Below are positions 35,101 through 48,900 of a DNA stretch of 64,000 nucleotides, piece by piece. The notes beneath the pieces are model-generated. The model saw only the letters and a list, made by a program, of their open reading frames with translations. It was not told where the DNA came from and ran no database searches. Origin of the DNA: Balanoglossus misakiensis. Lineage: Eukaryota > Hemichordata. The stretch covers positions 6,510,001 through 6,574,000 of the forward strand of contig CM082582.2 of assembly GCA_040954595.2 (NCBI GenBank), written 5' to 3'. The position numbers and the translations under genes were made by a program. Position 1 is the stretch's first letter. Each line of letters opens with the position of its first letter.

Positions 35101-37424
35101 TAAACGCATACACCACATAATTCATGTTTGGCTCTGTCTATTTTTAGTTCTAACTGGAGGTCCATTGGAACACAAGTACAAACTGGACGGTTTCCATGCT
35201 CACTGGGGGTCCGAAGACGCAATCGGTTCTGAGCACACATTTGATGGCGCATCTTACGCTGCAGAAGTAAGGCATATACATGTATACTCACTTAAAGGGG
35301 AAGCATCGTCTGAATTGCACATGCGCGACGTTTTTTGTTGCAAATATCCAGTTGTCTACAATCATTAAATTAATTTGTCTGGCTAACGTAGCTATAAAAC
35401 ATACCAAGGGCAAATTTGATAGTGTAAACTATATTGTGTACTAAAATCGATAATATCGCCATCTGACACGTACGCAAGAGCGATACCGAATCCGGTCTCA
35501 TAATATCTCGTCTTTGGCTGTCATTGATCGTTACTCTTTTACGCAGACTACAACAATGATCAAACATGAGAACCTTAATGCATTTCTTGATAAGAAAGAT
35601 AAATATTGCACAGGACACTCACTCTTAAAGCTGTTGCAATAATTCTACACCACTGTTCTGTTGTCAGCTCCACTTGGTGCATTGGAACAGCGACCTCTAT
35701 AGCACAATTGCCGAAGCTGTGTCGAAGAAACAAGGACTGGCGGTCTTGGGGATACTGATATCGGTAAATCTCATCTCTGAAATGCTTAGCTGTAGTACAT
35801 CTCACTGTTTGGAAATGAAATTGCTTAACAGGGTCGCAGAGCAATAGCAGTTAACGGAAACAAACATGCGCATAACCTTTCACATACATGTACTGTTAAC
35901 TGCATCGCATTACGAGATTTGAGTACAGTATCTGCAATTTCAGGATTATTGAAAACCTGTGATAAAACCCAAAATGTTTATTCATTGGCAGGTTGGCAAA
36001 GAGAACCCTGTATGGAAGACTCTGCTTGGACAGTTCCCCAAAATACAATATAAGGTATGGTTTCTTCTGCATGCAGGTATTGTTTTTCAGTCAAGTCTAA
36101 ATACGAGTAAGACACTGAAAGGGCTTTGTGACTTGATGCAAGATGCGATGACAAATTCTTCTACCGAGAAGAACGCAAGACACCAACAAAAGATCTCACA
36201 TTGGTTTCGTTATACTTCGATTGGTTTAAATAATACAATCACAAGCCTCCATCTTCTACAACTGCATTACGTTTTATATTGCAAATAATGATGGAATGTA
36301 TAACTTGTATGAAAGTCATGTGCCAACAAAATTATTTTGTTGACAGGGTTCGGAGACTGAAGCGAGCGATGGATTTGATCCTACAACTCTTCTACCGGGT
36401 AAGAATAAACAGAAACATTGGAAAACACTTTAACAAAGAACAAACTAATATTACCACAAGATGAGGGGGTTGCTCAATGGCGAAACCATCTTCCATTTGT
36501 AATCGTGTACGGACCACTTTCTGCATATGTACGACCGCAATATGATCTTATTCGTCTATGGTATTTTTTTTCATGAATCCACATTTGCTGATACACACTG
36601 CCTTGAAGTCTCGGTCGTGTTGGGGGCGCTGTACGTTAGCATCACCTCAACTAAGCAGTGGTGACGAGTGTTCAAACTCTGCTGAAATGCCTGTCTGTCC
36701 CGATGTCACGTAATCCTGAGAGGAAAGTCCGCTCCTTGTGGATTATCCCTTGACCGTGACCATCCATGCACAGGTGTAGAGACTGAATCGGGATCATTGA
36801 ACGTAGAAAAAGAGAGTAGTTGACGACAAATCGACTTGGTCAAATTTTCGCGACGATATTTTATTATAACTTGAAAACCTGGGAAATGATTTTTTTTTAT
36901 TTCTGTTCAACGCACAGAAAATGTGGCCGACTATTACACCTATCCCGGTTCCCTAACCACGCCCCCATGTTACGAAAGCGTTACCTGGATCGTGTTCAGA
37001 CAACCGGTCGAAATGTCTCCGTCGCAGGTAATGTTTATGCATGATAATAGTAATAGCACGAAGGCAGAACAATCATTTCGCACACAAATGTTGCAAGAAT
37101 GTCGCAAAATATCTCGTTCCAGTACCAAAAACACGTGGAAACTGCCTTTATACCCACTACTTAGTCTGGTTCCCTGCCCCAATCCCACCGCTGGCTGCGC
37201 TACGCTAAAGGGCAGCCAGCGGTGGGATTGGGGCAGGGAACCAGACTAACCCACTACTGTCTCACGATTACACACAATGTATTTTACAGTTGACCAGTTT
37301 ACGAAAGCTGAAGTGCATTGGCCAAAACGAAACACCAAACAGCGATGCCCAGGTATCGATGGTGGACAATTTCAGACCCCCACAGTCAAGCAACGGCAGA
37401 CAAGTTCTGAAATCCTTTTGTTAA
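32130..37424 (+). CDS. CA2-like: Alpha carbonic anhydrase, cytosolic type (266 aa)
   Basis: Exons 32130-32163, 34466-34657, 35148-35266, 35668-35763, 35992-36054, 36347-36398, 36918-37027 and 37290-37424 (801 nt). It interconverts CO2 and bicarbonate. There is no signal peptide: the protein opens [16 protein letters not shown] like cytosolic enzymes and has the usual length. Zinc ligands are His92 and His94 (FHAHWG) and His117 (LHLVHW), with the gatekeeper pair Thr199 (SLTTPPC) and Glu104 also present. His64 (NTGHSFNV) is the proton shuttle, so a fast enzyme is expected. QSPIDIV and NFRPPQ signatures are intact. Intron 1 is 2.3 kb and I found nothing in it. The next-to-last exon is followed by an intron with a fold-back MITE. 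Confidence 0.93.
37152..37258. mobile_element. Fold-back MITE with 10-bp target duplication, last CA intron
   Basis: Two perfect 37-nt inverted arms (37162-37198, 37212-37248; outer ends TAGTCTGGTTCCC / GGGAACCAGACTA) flank a 13-nt loop. ACCCACTACT directly precedes (37152-37161) and follows (37249-37258) the element. A target duplication of this length is seen with Mutator-like transposases. The element is 87 bp and non-coding. Confidence 0.85.
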
Positions 37425-37850
37425 AGACGGGAGCAGTTACAGTTCTGGGTGGCCAGTCGACGTCCATGGTCTGTTGTGCATACAAATAGAAGTCGTAAGA
37501 GAAGCAGGCGACCTATTGTGTATCGAAAGTAGTCAATGGGTTAGTTTATGGTTAACTAAATTGCCAGATGATAGTTTGCCCATTCTAAAAGGTCAAATGA
37601 TGGCAGTTTGTAGTTTTGAGTCAGGACACAAGGATGATTGTACAGCTCGTCAGTTATATATCTGTAACGGCCTTGTTGATCCGTTGAATGTGTATGTATA
37701 TCTGTATGTATGTTATACCTGTATCTTGCAGTAATTAGTTATTCAATTATTCATATGACGTAAGAGTACTTACCTGCAATTGGTTGATCGTAATTATATG
37801 CAAACCACCTGGACGTTTCATTGACCAATGAACGCAAGCTAATCTGGCAC
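37425..37850. other. 3' flank of carbonic anhydrase before the satellite
   Basis: About 425 bp with no gene and no clear AATAAA. The satellite starts abruptly at 37851. Confidence 0.5.
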
Positions 37851-40800
37851 TGTGAGAACTTTTAACGATATTATCATTGTAATTTTTATCATTTTCATAA
37901 ATCCAATTCATTTCAATATCTACGCTGCGTTTTTCATGTGTCGGGTATAAGAAACATGCAGGGAAACTTGGTCATTTTTTGTCGCGGTTCACTTGGGCAA
38001 GTCTGAATACGGAGTGCTCAGGAGAGAGAAAGATAAACTCGCTAAAACCGTGTCTTTCCGTCCGCATGACCAACCAAGGGGCGAAAAAGTCGTTATTTAG
38101 GCCGTTATAAAACGTTTTTGTCGCCGAGGTGTGAATAAAGAACCGCCAGATCGCTGCGGTGCATGGAACTCTTATTTGCACCGCTGCGGTGCAAATAAGA
38201 TCATTGGAGTTATGCTGCAATATAGTGCGGAAAATTTCCGACTTTTTCGAGTACACATCGTGATGGCGAGGGGTTCAGGAGGGCTGGCCTTTTACCTGAA
38301 GGTGTCAACTGATGTTGGTTCGAGACCACTTTTTTTCTATTTCTTTTTTTGTGAGAACTTTTAACAACATTATCATTGTAATTTTTATCATTTTCATAAA
38401 TCCAATTCATTTCAATATCTACGCTGCGTTTTTTATCTGTCGGGTATAAGAAACATGCAGGGAAACTTGGTCATTTTTTTGTCGCGGTTCACTTGGGCAA
38501 GTCTGAATACGGAGTGCTCAGGAGAGAGAAAGATAAACTGAGAGTCTCGCTAAAACCGTGTCTTTCCATCCGCATGACAAACCAAGGGGCGAAAAAGTCG
38601 TTATTTAGGCCGTAATAAAACGTTTTTGTCGCCGAGGTGTGAATAAAGAACGGCCAGATCGTTGCGGTGCATGGAACTCTTATTTGCACCGCTGCGGTGC
38701 AAATAAGAATTTGCACCGCTGCGGTGCAAATAAGATCATTGGAGCTATGCTGCAATATAGTGCGGAAAATTTCCGACTTTTCCGAGTACGCATCGTGATG
38801 GCGAAGGGTTCAGGAGAGCTAGCCTTTTACCTGAAGGTGTCAACTGATGTTGGTTCGAGACCACTTTTTTTCTATTTCATTTTTTTGTGAGAAGTTTTAA
38901 CGACATTATCATTGTAATTTTTATCATTTTCATAAATCCAATTCATTTCAATATCTACGCTGCGTTTTTTATCTGTCGGGTATAAGAAACATGCAGGGAA
39001 ACTTGGTCATTTTTTGTCGCGGTTCACTTGGGCAAGTCTGAATACGGAGTGCTCAGGAGAGAGAAAGATAAACTCGCTAAAACCGTGTCTTTCCGTCCGC
39101 ATGACCAACCAAGGGGCGAAAAAGTCGTTATTTAGGCAGTAATAAAACGTTTTTGTCGCCGAATTGTGAATAAAGTACGGCCAGATCGTTGCGGTGCATG
39201 GAACTCTTATTTGCACCGCTGCGGTGCAAATAAGAATTTGCACCGCTGCGGTGCAAATAAGATCATTGGAGTTATGCTGCAATATAGTGCGGAAAATTTC
39301 CGACTCTTCGAGTACACATCGTGATGGCGAAGGGTTCAGGAGGGCTAGCCTTTTACCTGAAGGTGTCAACTGATGTTGGTTCGAGACCACTTTTTTTCTA
39401 TTTCTTTTTTGTGAGAACTTTTAACCACATTATCATTGAAATTTTTATCATTTTCATAAATCCAATTCATTTCAATATCAACGTTGCGTTTTTTATCTGT
39501 CGGGTATAAGAAACATGCAGGGAAACTTGGTCATTTTTTTGTCGCGGTTCACTTGGGCAAGTCTGAATACGGAGTGCTCAGGAGAGAGAAAGATAAACTC
39601 GCTAAAACCGTGTCTTTCCATCCGCATGACCAACCAAGGAGCGAAAAAGTCGTTATTTAGGCCGTTATAAAACGTTTTTGTCGCCGAGGTGTGAATAAAG
39701 AACGGTCAGATCGTTGCGGTGCAGGGAACTCTTATTTGCACCGCAGCGGAGCGAACTCTTATTTGCACCGCTGCGGTGCAAATAAGAATTTGCACCGCTG
39801 CGGTGCACCGTTGCGGTGCAAATAAGATCGTTGCAGTTATGCTGCAATATAGTGCGGAAAATTTCCGACTTTTTCGAGTACACATCGTGATAGCGAAGGG
39901 TTCAGGAAGGCCAGCCTTTTACCTGAAGGTGTCAACTGATGTTGGTTCGAGACCACTTATTTCTATTTCTTTTTTTGTGAGAACTTTTAACAACATTATC
40001 ATTGCAATTTTTCTCATTTTCATAAATCCAATTCATTTCAATATCTACGCTGCGTTTTTTATCTGTCGGGTATAAGAAACACGCAGGGAAACTTGGTCAT
40101 TTTTTGTCGCGGTTCACTTGGGCAAGTCTGAATGCGCAGTGCTCAGGAGAGAGAAAGATAAACTCGCTAAAACCGTGTCTTTCCGTCCGCATGACCAACC
40201 AAGGGGCGAAAAAGTCGTTATTTAGGCCGTTATAAAACGTTTTTGTCGCCGAGGTGTGAATAAAGAACCGCCAGATCGTTGCGGTGCATGGAACTCTTAT
40301 TTGCACCGCTGCGGTGCAAATAAGATCATTGGAGTTATGCTGCAATATAGTGCGGAAAATTTCCGACTCTTCGAGTACACATCGTGATGGCGAAGGGTTC
40401 AGGAGGGCTAGCCTTTTACCTGAAGGTGTCAACTGATGTTGGTTCGAAACAAATTTTTTCTATTTCTTTTTTTGTGAGAACTTTTAACGACATTATCATT
40501 GTAATTTTTATCATTTTCATAAATCCAATTCATTTCAATATCTACGCTGCTTTTTTTATCTGTCGGGTATAAGAAACATGCAGGGAAACTTGGTCATTTT
40601 TTTGTCGCGGTTCACTTGGGCAAGTCTGAATACGGAGTGCTCAGGAGAGAGAAAGATAAACTCGCTAAAACCGTGTCTTTCCGTCCGCATGACCAACCAA
40701 GGAGCGAAAAAGTCGTTATTTAGGCCGTTATAAAACGTTTTTGTCGCCGAGGTGTGAATAAAGAACGGCCAGATCGTTGCGGTGCATGGAACTCTTATTT

Positions 40801-43800
40801 GCACCGCAGCGGTGCAAATTCTTATTTGATCATTGGAGTTATGCTGCAATATAGTGCGGAAAATTTCCGACTTTTTCGAGTACACATCGTGATGGCGAAG
40901 GGTTCAGGAGGGCTAGCCTTTTACCTAAGGGTGTCAACTGATGTTGGTTCGAGACCACTTTTTTCTATTTCTTTTTTTGTGAGAAGTTTTAACGACATTA
41001 TCATTGTAATTTTTATCATTTTCATAAATCCAATTCATTTCAATATCAACGTTGCGTTTTTTATCTGTCGGGTATAAGAAACATGCAGGGAAACTTGGTC
41101 ATTTTTTGTCGCGGTTCACTTGGGCAAGTCTGAATACGGAGTGCTCAGCAGAGAGAAAGATAAACTCGCTAAAACCGTGTCTTTCCGTCCGCATGACCAA
41201 CCAAGGAGCGAAAAAGTCGTTATTTAGGCCGTTATAAAACGTTTTTGTCGCCGAGGTGTGAATAAAGAACGGTCAGATCGTTGCGGTGCATGGAACTCTT
41301 ATTTGCACCGCAGCGGAGCGAACTCTTATTTGCACCGCAGCGGTGCAAATAAGATCATTGGAGTTATGCTGCAATATAGTGCGGAAAATTTCCGACTTTT
41401 TCGAGTACACATCGTGATAGCGAAGGGTTCAGGAAGGCCAGCCTTTTACCTGAAGGTGTTAACTGATGTTGGTTCGAGACCACTTATTTCTATTTCTTTT
41501 TTTGTGAGAACTTTTAACAACATTATCATTGCAATTTTTCTCATTTTCATAAATCCAATTCATTTCAATATCTACGCTGCTTTTTTTATCTGTCGGGTAT
41601 AATAAACATGCAGGGAAACTTGGTCATTTTTTGTCGCGGTTCACTTGGGCAAGTCTGAATACGGAGTGCTCAGGAGAGAGAAAGATAAACTCGCTAAAAC
41701 CGTGTCTTTCCATCCGCATGACCAACCAAGGGGCGAAAAAGTCGTTATTTAGGCCGTTATAAAACGTTTTTGTCGCCGAATTGTGAATAAAGTACGGCCA
41801 GATCGTTGCGGTGCATGGAACTCTTATTTGCACCGCTGCGGTGCAAATAAGAATTTGCACCGCTGCGGTGCAAATAAGATCATTGGAGTTATGCTGCAAT
41901 ATAGTGCGGAAAATTTCCGACTCCTCGAGTACACATCGTGATGGCGAAGGGTTCAGGAGGGCTAGCCTTTTACCTGAAGGTGTCAACTGATGTTGGTTCG
42001 AGACCACTTTTTTTCTATTTCTTTTTTGTGAGAACTTTTAACCACATTATCATTGTAATTTTTATCATTTTCATAAATCCAATTCATTTCAATATCAACG
42101 TTGCGTTTTTTATCTGTCGGGTATAAGAAACATGCAGGGAAACTTGGTCATTTTTTTGTCGCGGTTCACTTGGGCAAGTCTGAATACGGAGTGCTCAGGA
42201 GAGAGAAAGATAAACTTGCTAAAACCGTGTCTTTCCATCCGCATGACCAACCAAGGGGCGAAAAAGTCGTTATTTAGGCCGTTATAAAACGTTTTTGTCG
42301 CCGAATTGTGAATAAAGTACGGCCAGATCGTTGTGGTGCATGGAACTCTTATTTGCACCGCTGCGGTGCAAATAAGAATTTGCACCGCTGCGGTGCACCG
42401 TTGCGGTGCAAATAAGATCGTTGCAGTTATGCTGCAATATAGTGCGGAAAATTTCCGACTTTTTCGAGTACACATCGTGATAGCGAAGGGTTCAGGAAGG
42501 CCAGCCTTTTACCTGAAGGTGTCAACTGATGTTGGTTCGAGACCACTTATTTCTATTTCTTTTTTTGTGAGAACTTTTAACAACATTATCATTGCAATTT
42601 TTCTCATTTTCATAAATCCAATTCATTTCAATATCTACGCTGCTTTTTTTATCTGTCGGGTATAATAAACATGCAGGGAAACTTGGTCATTTTTTGTCGC
42701 GGTTCACTTGGGCAAGTCTGAATACGGAGTGCTCAGGAGAGAGAAAGATAAACTCGCTAAAACCGTGTCTTTCCATCCGCATGACCAACCAAGGGGCGAA
42801 AAAGTCGTTATTTAGGCCGTTATAAAACGTTTTTGTCGCCGAATTGTGAATAAAGTACGGCCAGATCGTTGCGGTGCATGGAACTCTTATTTGCACCGCT
42901 GCGGTGCAAATAAGAATTTGCACCGCTGCGGTGCAAATAAGATCATTGGAGTTATGCTGCAATATAGTGCGGAAAATTTCCGACTCCTCGAGTACACATC
43001 GTGATGGCGAAGGGTTCAGGAGGGCTAGCCTTTTACCTGAAGGTGTCAACTGATGTTGGTTCGAGACCACTTTTTTTCTATTTCTTTTTTGTGAGAACTT
43101 TTAACCACATTATCATTGTAATTTTTATCATTTTCATAAATCCAATTCATTTCAATATCAACGTTGCGTTTTTTATCTGTCGGGTATAAGAAACATGCAG
43201 GGAAACTTGGTCATTTTTTGTCGCGGTTCACTTGTGCAAGTCTGAATACGGAGTGCTCAGGAGAGAGAAAGATAAACTTGCTAAAACCGTGTCTTTCCAT
43301 CCGCATGACCAACCAAGGGGCGAAAAAGTCGTTATTTAGGCCGTTATAAAACGTTTTTGTCGCCGAATTGTGAATAAAGTACGGCCAGATCGTTGCGGTG
43401 CATGGAACTCTTATTTGCACCGCTGCGGTGCAAATAAGAATTTGCACCGCTGCGGTGCAAATAAGATCATTGGAGTTATGCTGCAATATAGTGCGGAAAA
43501 TTTCCGACTCTTCGAGTACACATCGTGATGGCGAAGGGTTCAGGAGGGCCAGCCTTTTACCTGAAGGTGTCAATTGATGTTGGTTCGAGACCACTTTTTT
43601 TTATTTCTTTTTTGTGAGAACTTTTAACGACATTATCATTGTAATTTTTATCATTTTCATAAATCCAATTCATTTTAATATCACCGTTGCGTTTTTTATC
43701 TGTCGAGTATAAGAAACATGCAGGGAAACTTGGTCATTTTTTTGTCGCGGTTCACTTGGGCAAGTCTGAATACGGAGTGCTCAGGAGAGAGAAAGATAAA

Positions 43801-45981
43801 CTTGCTAAAACCGTGTCTTTCCATCCGCATGACCAACCAAGGGGCGAAAAAGTCGTTATTTAGGCCGTTATAAAACGTTTTTGTCGCCGAATTGTGAATA
43901 AAGTACGGCCAGATCGTTGTGGTGCATGGAACTCTTATTTGCACCGCTGCGGTGCAAATAAGAATTTGCACCGCTGCGGTGCACCGTTGCGGTGCAAATA
44001 AGATCGTTGCAGTTATGCTGCAATATAGTGCGGAAAATTTCCGACTTTTTCGAGTACACATCGTGATAGCGAAGGGTTCAGGAAGGCCAGCCTTTTACCT
44101 GAAGGTGTCAACTGATGTTGGTTCGAGACCACTTATTTCTATTTCTTTTTTTGTGAGAACTTTTAACAACATTATCATTGCAATTTTTCTCATTTTCATA
44201 AATCCAATTCATTTCAATATCTACGCTGCTTTTTTTATCTGTCGGGTATAATAAACATGCAGGGAAACTTGGTCATTTTTTGTCGCGGTTCACTTGGGCA
44301 AGTCTGAATACGGAGTGCTCAGGAGAGAGAAAGATAAACTCGCTAAAACCGTGTCTTTCCATCCGCATGACCAACCAAGGGGCGAAAAAGTCGTTATTTA
44401 GGCCGTTATAAAACGTTTTTGTCGCCGAATTGTGAATAAAGTACGGCCAGATCGTTGCGGTGCATGGAACTCTTATTTGCACCGCTGCGGTGCAAATAAG
44501 AATTTGCACCGCTGCGGTGCAAATAAGATCATTGGAGTTATGCTGCAATATAGTGCGGAAAATTTCCGACTCCTCGAGTACACATCGTGATGGCGAAGGG
44601 TTCAGGAGGGCTGGCCTTTTACCTGAAGGTGTCAACTGATGTTGGTTCGAGACCACTTTTTTTCTATTTCTTTTTTGTGAGAACTTTTAACCACATTATC
44701 ATTGTAATTTTTATCATTTTCATAAATCCAATTCATTTCAATATCAACGTTGCGTTTTTTATCTGTCGGGTATAAGAAACATGCAGGGAAACTTGGTCAT
44801 TTTTTGTCGCGGTTCACTTGGGCAAGTCTGAATACGGAGTGCTCAGGAGAGAGAAAGATAAACTTGCTAAAACCGTGTCTTTCCATCCGCATGACCAACC
44901 AAGGGGCGAAAAAGTCGTTATTTAGGCCGTTATAAAACGTTTTTGTCGCCGAATTGTGAATAAAGTACGGCCAGATCGTTGCGGTGCATGGAACTCTTAT
45001 TTGCACCGCTGCGGTGCAAATAAGAATTTGCACCGCTGCGGTGCAAATAAGATCATTGGAGTTATGCTGCAATATAGTGCGGAAAATTTCCGACTCTTCG
45101 AGTACACATCGTGATGGCGAAGGGTTCAGGAGGGCCAGCCTTTTACCTGAAGGTGTCAATTGATGTTGGTTCGAGACCACTTTTTTTTATTTCTTTTTTG
45201 TGAGAACTTTTAACGACATTATCATTGTAATTTTTATCATTTTCATAAATCCAATTCATTTTAATATCACCGTTGCGTTTTTTATCTGTCGAGTATAAGA
45301 AACATGCAGGGAAACTTGGTCATTTTTTGTCGCGGTTCACTTGGGCAAGTCTGAATACGGAGTGCTCAGGAGAGAGAAAGATAAACTCGCTAAAACCGTG
45401 TCTTTCCGTCCGCATGACCAACCAAGGGGCGAAAAAGTCGTTATTTAGGCAGTAATAAAACGTTTTTGTCGCCGAGGTGTGAATAAAGTACGGCCAGATC
45501 GTTGCGGTGCATGGAACTCTTATTTGCACCGCAGCGGTGCAAATAAGATCATTGGAGTTATGCTGCAATATAGTGCGGAAAATTTCCGACTCCTCGAGTA
45601 CACATCGTGATGGCGAAGGGTTCAGGAGGGCCAGCCTTTTACCTGAAGGTGTCAACTAATGTCGGTTCGAGACCACTTTTTTTCTATTTCTTTTTTGTGA
45701 GAACTTTTAACCACATTATCATTGTAATTTTTATCATTTTCATAAATCCAATTCATTTCAATATCTACGCTGCTTTTTTATCTGTCGGGTATAAGAAACA
45801 TGCAGGGAAACTTGGTCATTTTTTTGTCGCGGTTCACTTGGGCAAGTCTGAATACGGAGTGCTCAGGAGAGAGAAAGATAAACTCGCTAAAACCGTGTCT
45901 TTCCGTCCGCATAACCAACCAAGGAGCGAAAAAGTCGTTATTTAGGCCGTTATAAAACGTTTTTGTCGCCGAGGTGTGAAT
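37851..45981 (+). repeat. Satellite 1: about 16 tandem copies of a 497-565 bp unit
   Basis: Monomers begin with TGTGAGAACTTTTAAC, at about 37851, 38350, 38886, 39411, 39976, 40473, 40979, 41503, 42028, 42566, 43090, 43612, 44152, 44677, 45199 and 45697; the last is cut at 45981. All face the same way. Each contains one to three palindromes of the form CTTATTTGCACCGC-T/A-GCGGTGCAAATAAG, and length differences come largely from how many are present. Open frames of 60-127 codons recur on both strands because the sequence repeats; frame breaks differ between monomers and no protein is supported. Confidence 0.95.
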
Positions 45982-48900
45982 CTTCATTTTTTTAAAAAAA
46001 ACCATGGGTTATAGCTCATGAAAATCATCCAAAAATGACAATTTTTCGACTTTGCGAACTTTCAAAATTTCTTCATTTTTTTGCAAAAACCATGGGTTAT
46101 AGCTCATGAAAATCATCCAAAAATGACAATTTTTCGACTTTGCGAACTTTCAAAATTTCTTCATTTTTTTGAAAAAACCATGGGTTATAGCTCATGAAAA
46201 TCATCCAAAAATGACAATTTTTCGACTTTGCGAACTTTCAAAATTTCTTCATTTTTTTGAAAAAAACATGGGTTATAGCTCATGAAAATCATCCAAAAAT
46301 GACAATTTTTGGACATTGCGAACTTTCAAAATTTCTTCATTTTTTTAAAAAAAGCCATGGGTTATAGCTCATGAAAATCATCCAAAAATGACAATTTTTC
46401 GACTTTGCGTCATGAAAATCATCCAAAAATGACAATTTTTCGACTTTGCGAACTTTCAAAATTTCTTCATTTTTTTGAAAAAACCATGGGTTATAGCTCA
46501 TGAAAATCATCCAAAAATGACAATTTTTCGACTTTGCGAACTTTCAAAATTTCTTCATTTTTTTGAAAAAACCATGGGTTATAGCTCATGAAAATCATCC
46601 AAAAATGACAATTTTTCGACTTTGCGAACTTTCAAAATTTCTTCATTTTTTTGAAAAAACCATGGGTTATAGCTCATGAAAATCATCCAAAAATGACAAT
46701 TTTTCGACTTTGCGAACTTTCAAAATTTCTTCATTTTTTTGAAAAAACCATGGGTTATAGCTCATGAAAATCATCCAAAAATGACAATTTTTCGACTTTG
46801 CGAACTTTCAAAATTTCTTCATTTTTTTGAAAAAACCATGGGTTATAGCTCATGAAAATCATCCAAAAATGACAATTTTTCGACTTTGCGAACTTTCAAA
46901 ATTTCTTCATTTTTTTGAAAAAACCATGGGTTATAGCTCATGAAAATCATCCAAAAATGACAATTTTTCGACTTTGCGAACTTTCAAAATTTCTTCATTT
47001 TTTTGAAAAAACCATGGGTTATAGCTCATGAAAATCATCCAAAAATGACAATTTTTCGACTTTGCGAACTTTCAAATTTTCTTCATTTTTTTGAAAAAAC
47101 CATGGGTTATAGCTCATGAAAATCATCCAAAAATGACAATTTTTCGACTTTGCGAACTTTCAAAATTTCTTCATTTTTTTGAAAAAACCATGGGTTATAG
47201 CTCATGAAAATCATCCAAAAATGACAATTTTTCGACTTTGCGAACTTTCAAAATTTCTTCATTTTTTTGAAAAAACCATGGGTTATAGCTCATGAAAATC
47301 ATCCAAAAATGACAATTTTTCGACTTTGCGAACTTTCAAAATTTCTTCATTTTTTTGAAAAAACCATGGGTTATAGCTCATGAAAATCATCCAAAAATGA
47401 CAATTTTTCGACTTTGCGAACTTTCAAAATTTCTTCATTTTTTTGAAAAAACCATGGGTTATAGCTCATGAAAATCATCCAAAAATGACAATTTTTCGAC
47501 TTTGCGAACTTTCAAAATTTCTTCATTTTTTTGAAAAAAACCATGGGTTATAGCTCATGAAAATCATCCAAAAATGACAATTTTTCGACTTCGCGAACTT
47601 TCAAAATTTCTTCATTTTTTTGAAAAAACCATGGGTTATAGCTCATGAAAATCATCCAAAAATGACAATTTTTCGACTTTGCGAACTTTCAAAATTTCTT
47701 CATTTTTTTGAAAAAACCATGGGTTATAGCTCATGAAAATCATCCAAAAATGACAATTTTTCGACTTTGCGAACTTTCAAAATTTCTTCATTTTTTTGAA
47801 AAAACCATGGGTTATAGCTCATGAAAAACATCCAAAAATGACAATTTTTCGACTTTGCGAACTTTCAAAATTTCTTCATTTTTTTGAAAAAAACATGGGT
47901 TATAGCTCATGAAAATCATCCAAAAATGACAACTTTTCGACTTTGCGAACTTTCAAAATTTCTTCATTTTTTTGAAAAAACCATGGGTTATAGCTCATGA
48001 AAATCATCCAAAAATGACAATTTTTCGACTTTGCGAACTTTCAAAATTTCTTCATTTTTTTGAAAAAAACATGGGTTATAGCTCGTGAAAATCATCCAAA
48101 AATGACAATTTTTCGACTTTGCGAACTTTCAAAATTTCTTCATTTTTTTGAAAAAACCATGGGTTATAGCTCATGAAAATCATCCAAAAATGACAATTTT
48201 TCGACTTTGCGAACTTTCAAAATTTCTTCATTTTTTTGAAAAAACCATGGGTTATAGCTCATGAAAATCATCCAAAAATGACAATTTTTCGACTTTGCGA
48301 ACTTTCAAAATTTCTTCATTTTTTTGAAAAAACCATGGGTTATAGCTCATGAAAATCATCCAAAAATGACAATTTTTCGACTTCGCGAACTTTCAAAATT
48401 TCTTCATTTTTTTGAAAAAACCATGGGTTATAGCTCATGAAAATCATCCAAAAATGACAATTTTTCGACTTTGCGAACTTTCAAAATTTCTTCATTTTTT
48501 TTGAAAAAACCATGGGTTATAGCTCATGAAAATCATCCAAAAATGACAATTTTTCGACTTTGCGAACTTTCAAAATTTCTTCATTTTTTTGAAAAAACCA
48601 TGGGTTATAGCTCATGAAAATCATCCAAAAATGACAATTTTTCGACTTTGCGAACTTTCAAAATTTCTTCATTTTTTTGAAAAAACCATGGGTTATAGCT
48701 CATGAAAATCATCCAAAAATGACAATTTTTCGACTTTGCGAACTTTCAAAATTTCTTCATTTTTTTGAAAAAACCATGGGTTATAGCTCATGAAAATCAT
48801 CCAAAAATGACAATTTTTCGACTTCGCGAACTTTCAAAATTTCTTCATTTTTTTGAAAAAACCATGGGTTATAGCTCATGAAAATCATCCAAAAATGACA

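Noticed and set aside
37972-46005. Many repeated 60-127 aa open frames on both strands
   Set aside because: They follow the satellite period, occur in several frames and on both strands of the same monomers, and differ between copies by frame breaks; no domain is recognisable.
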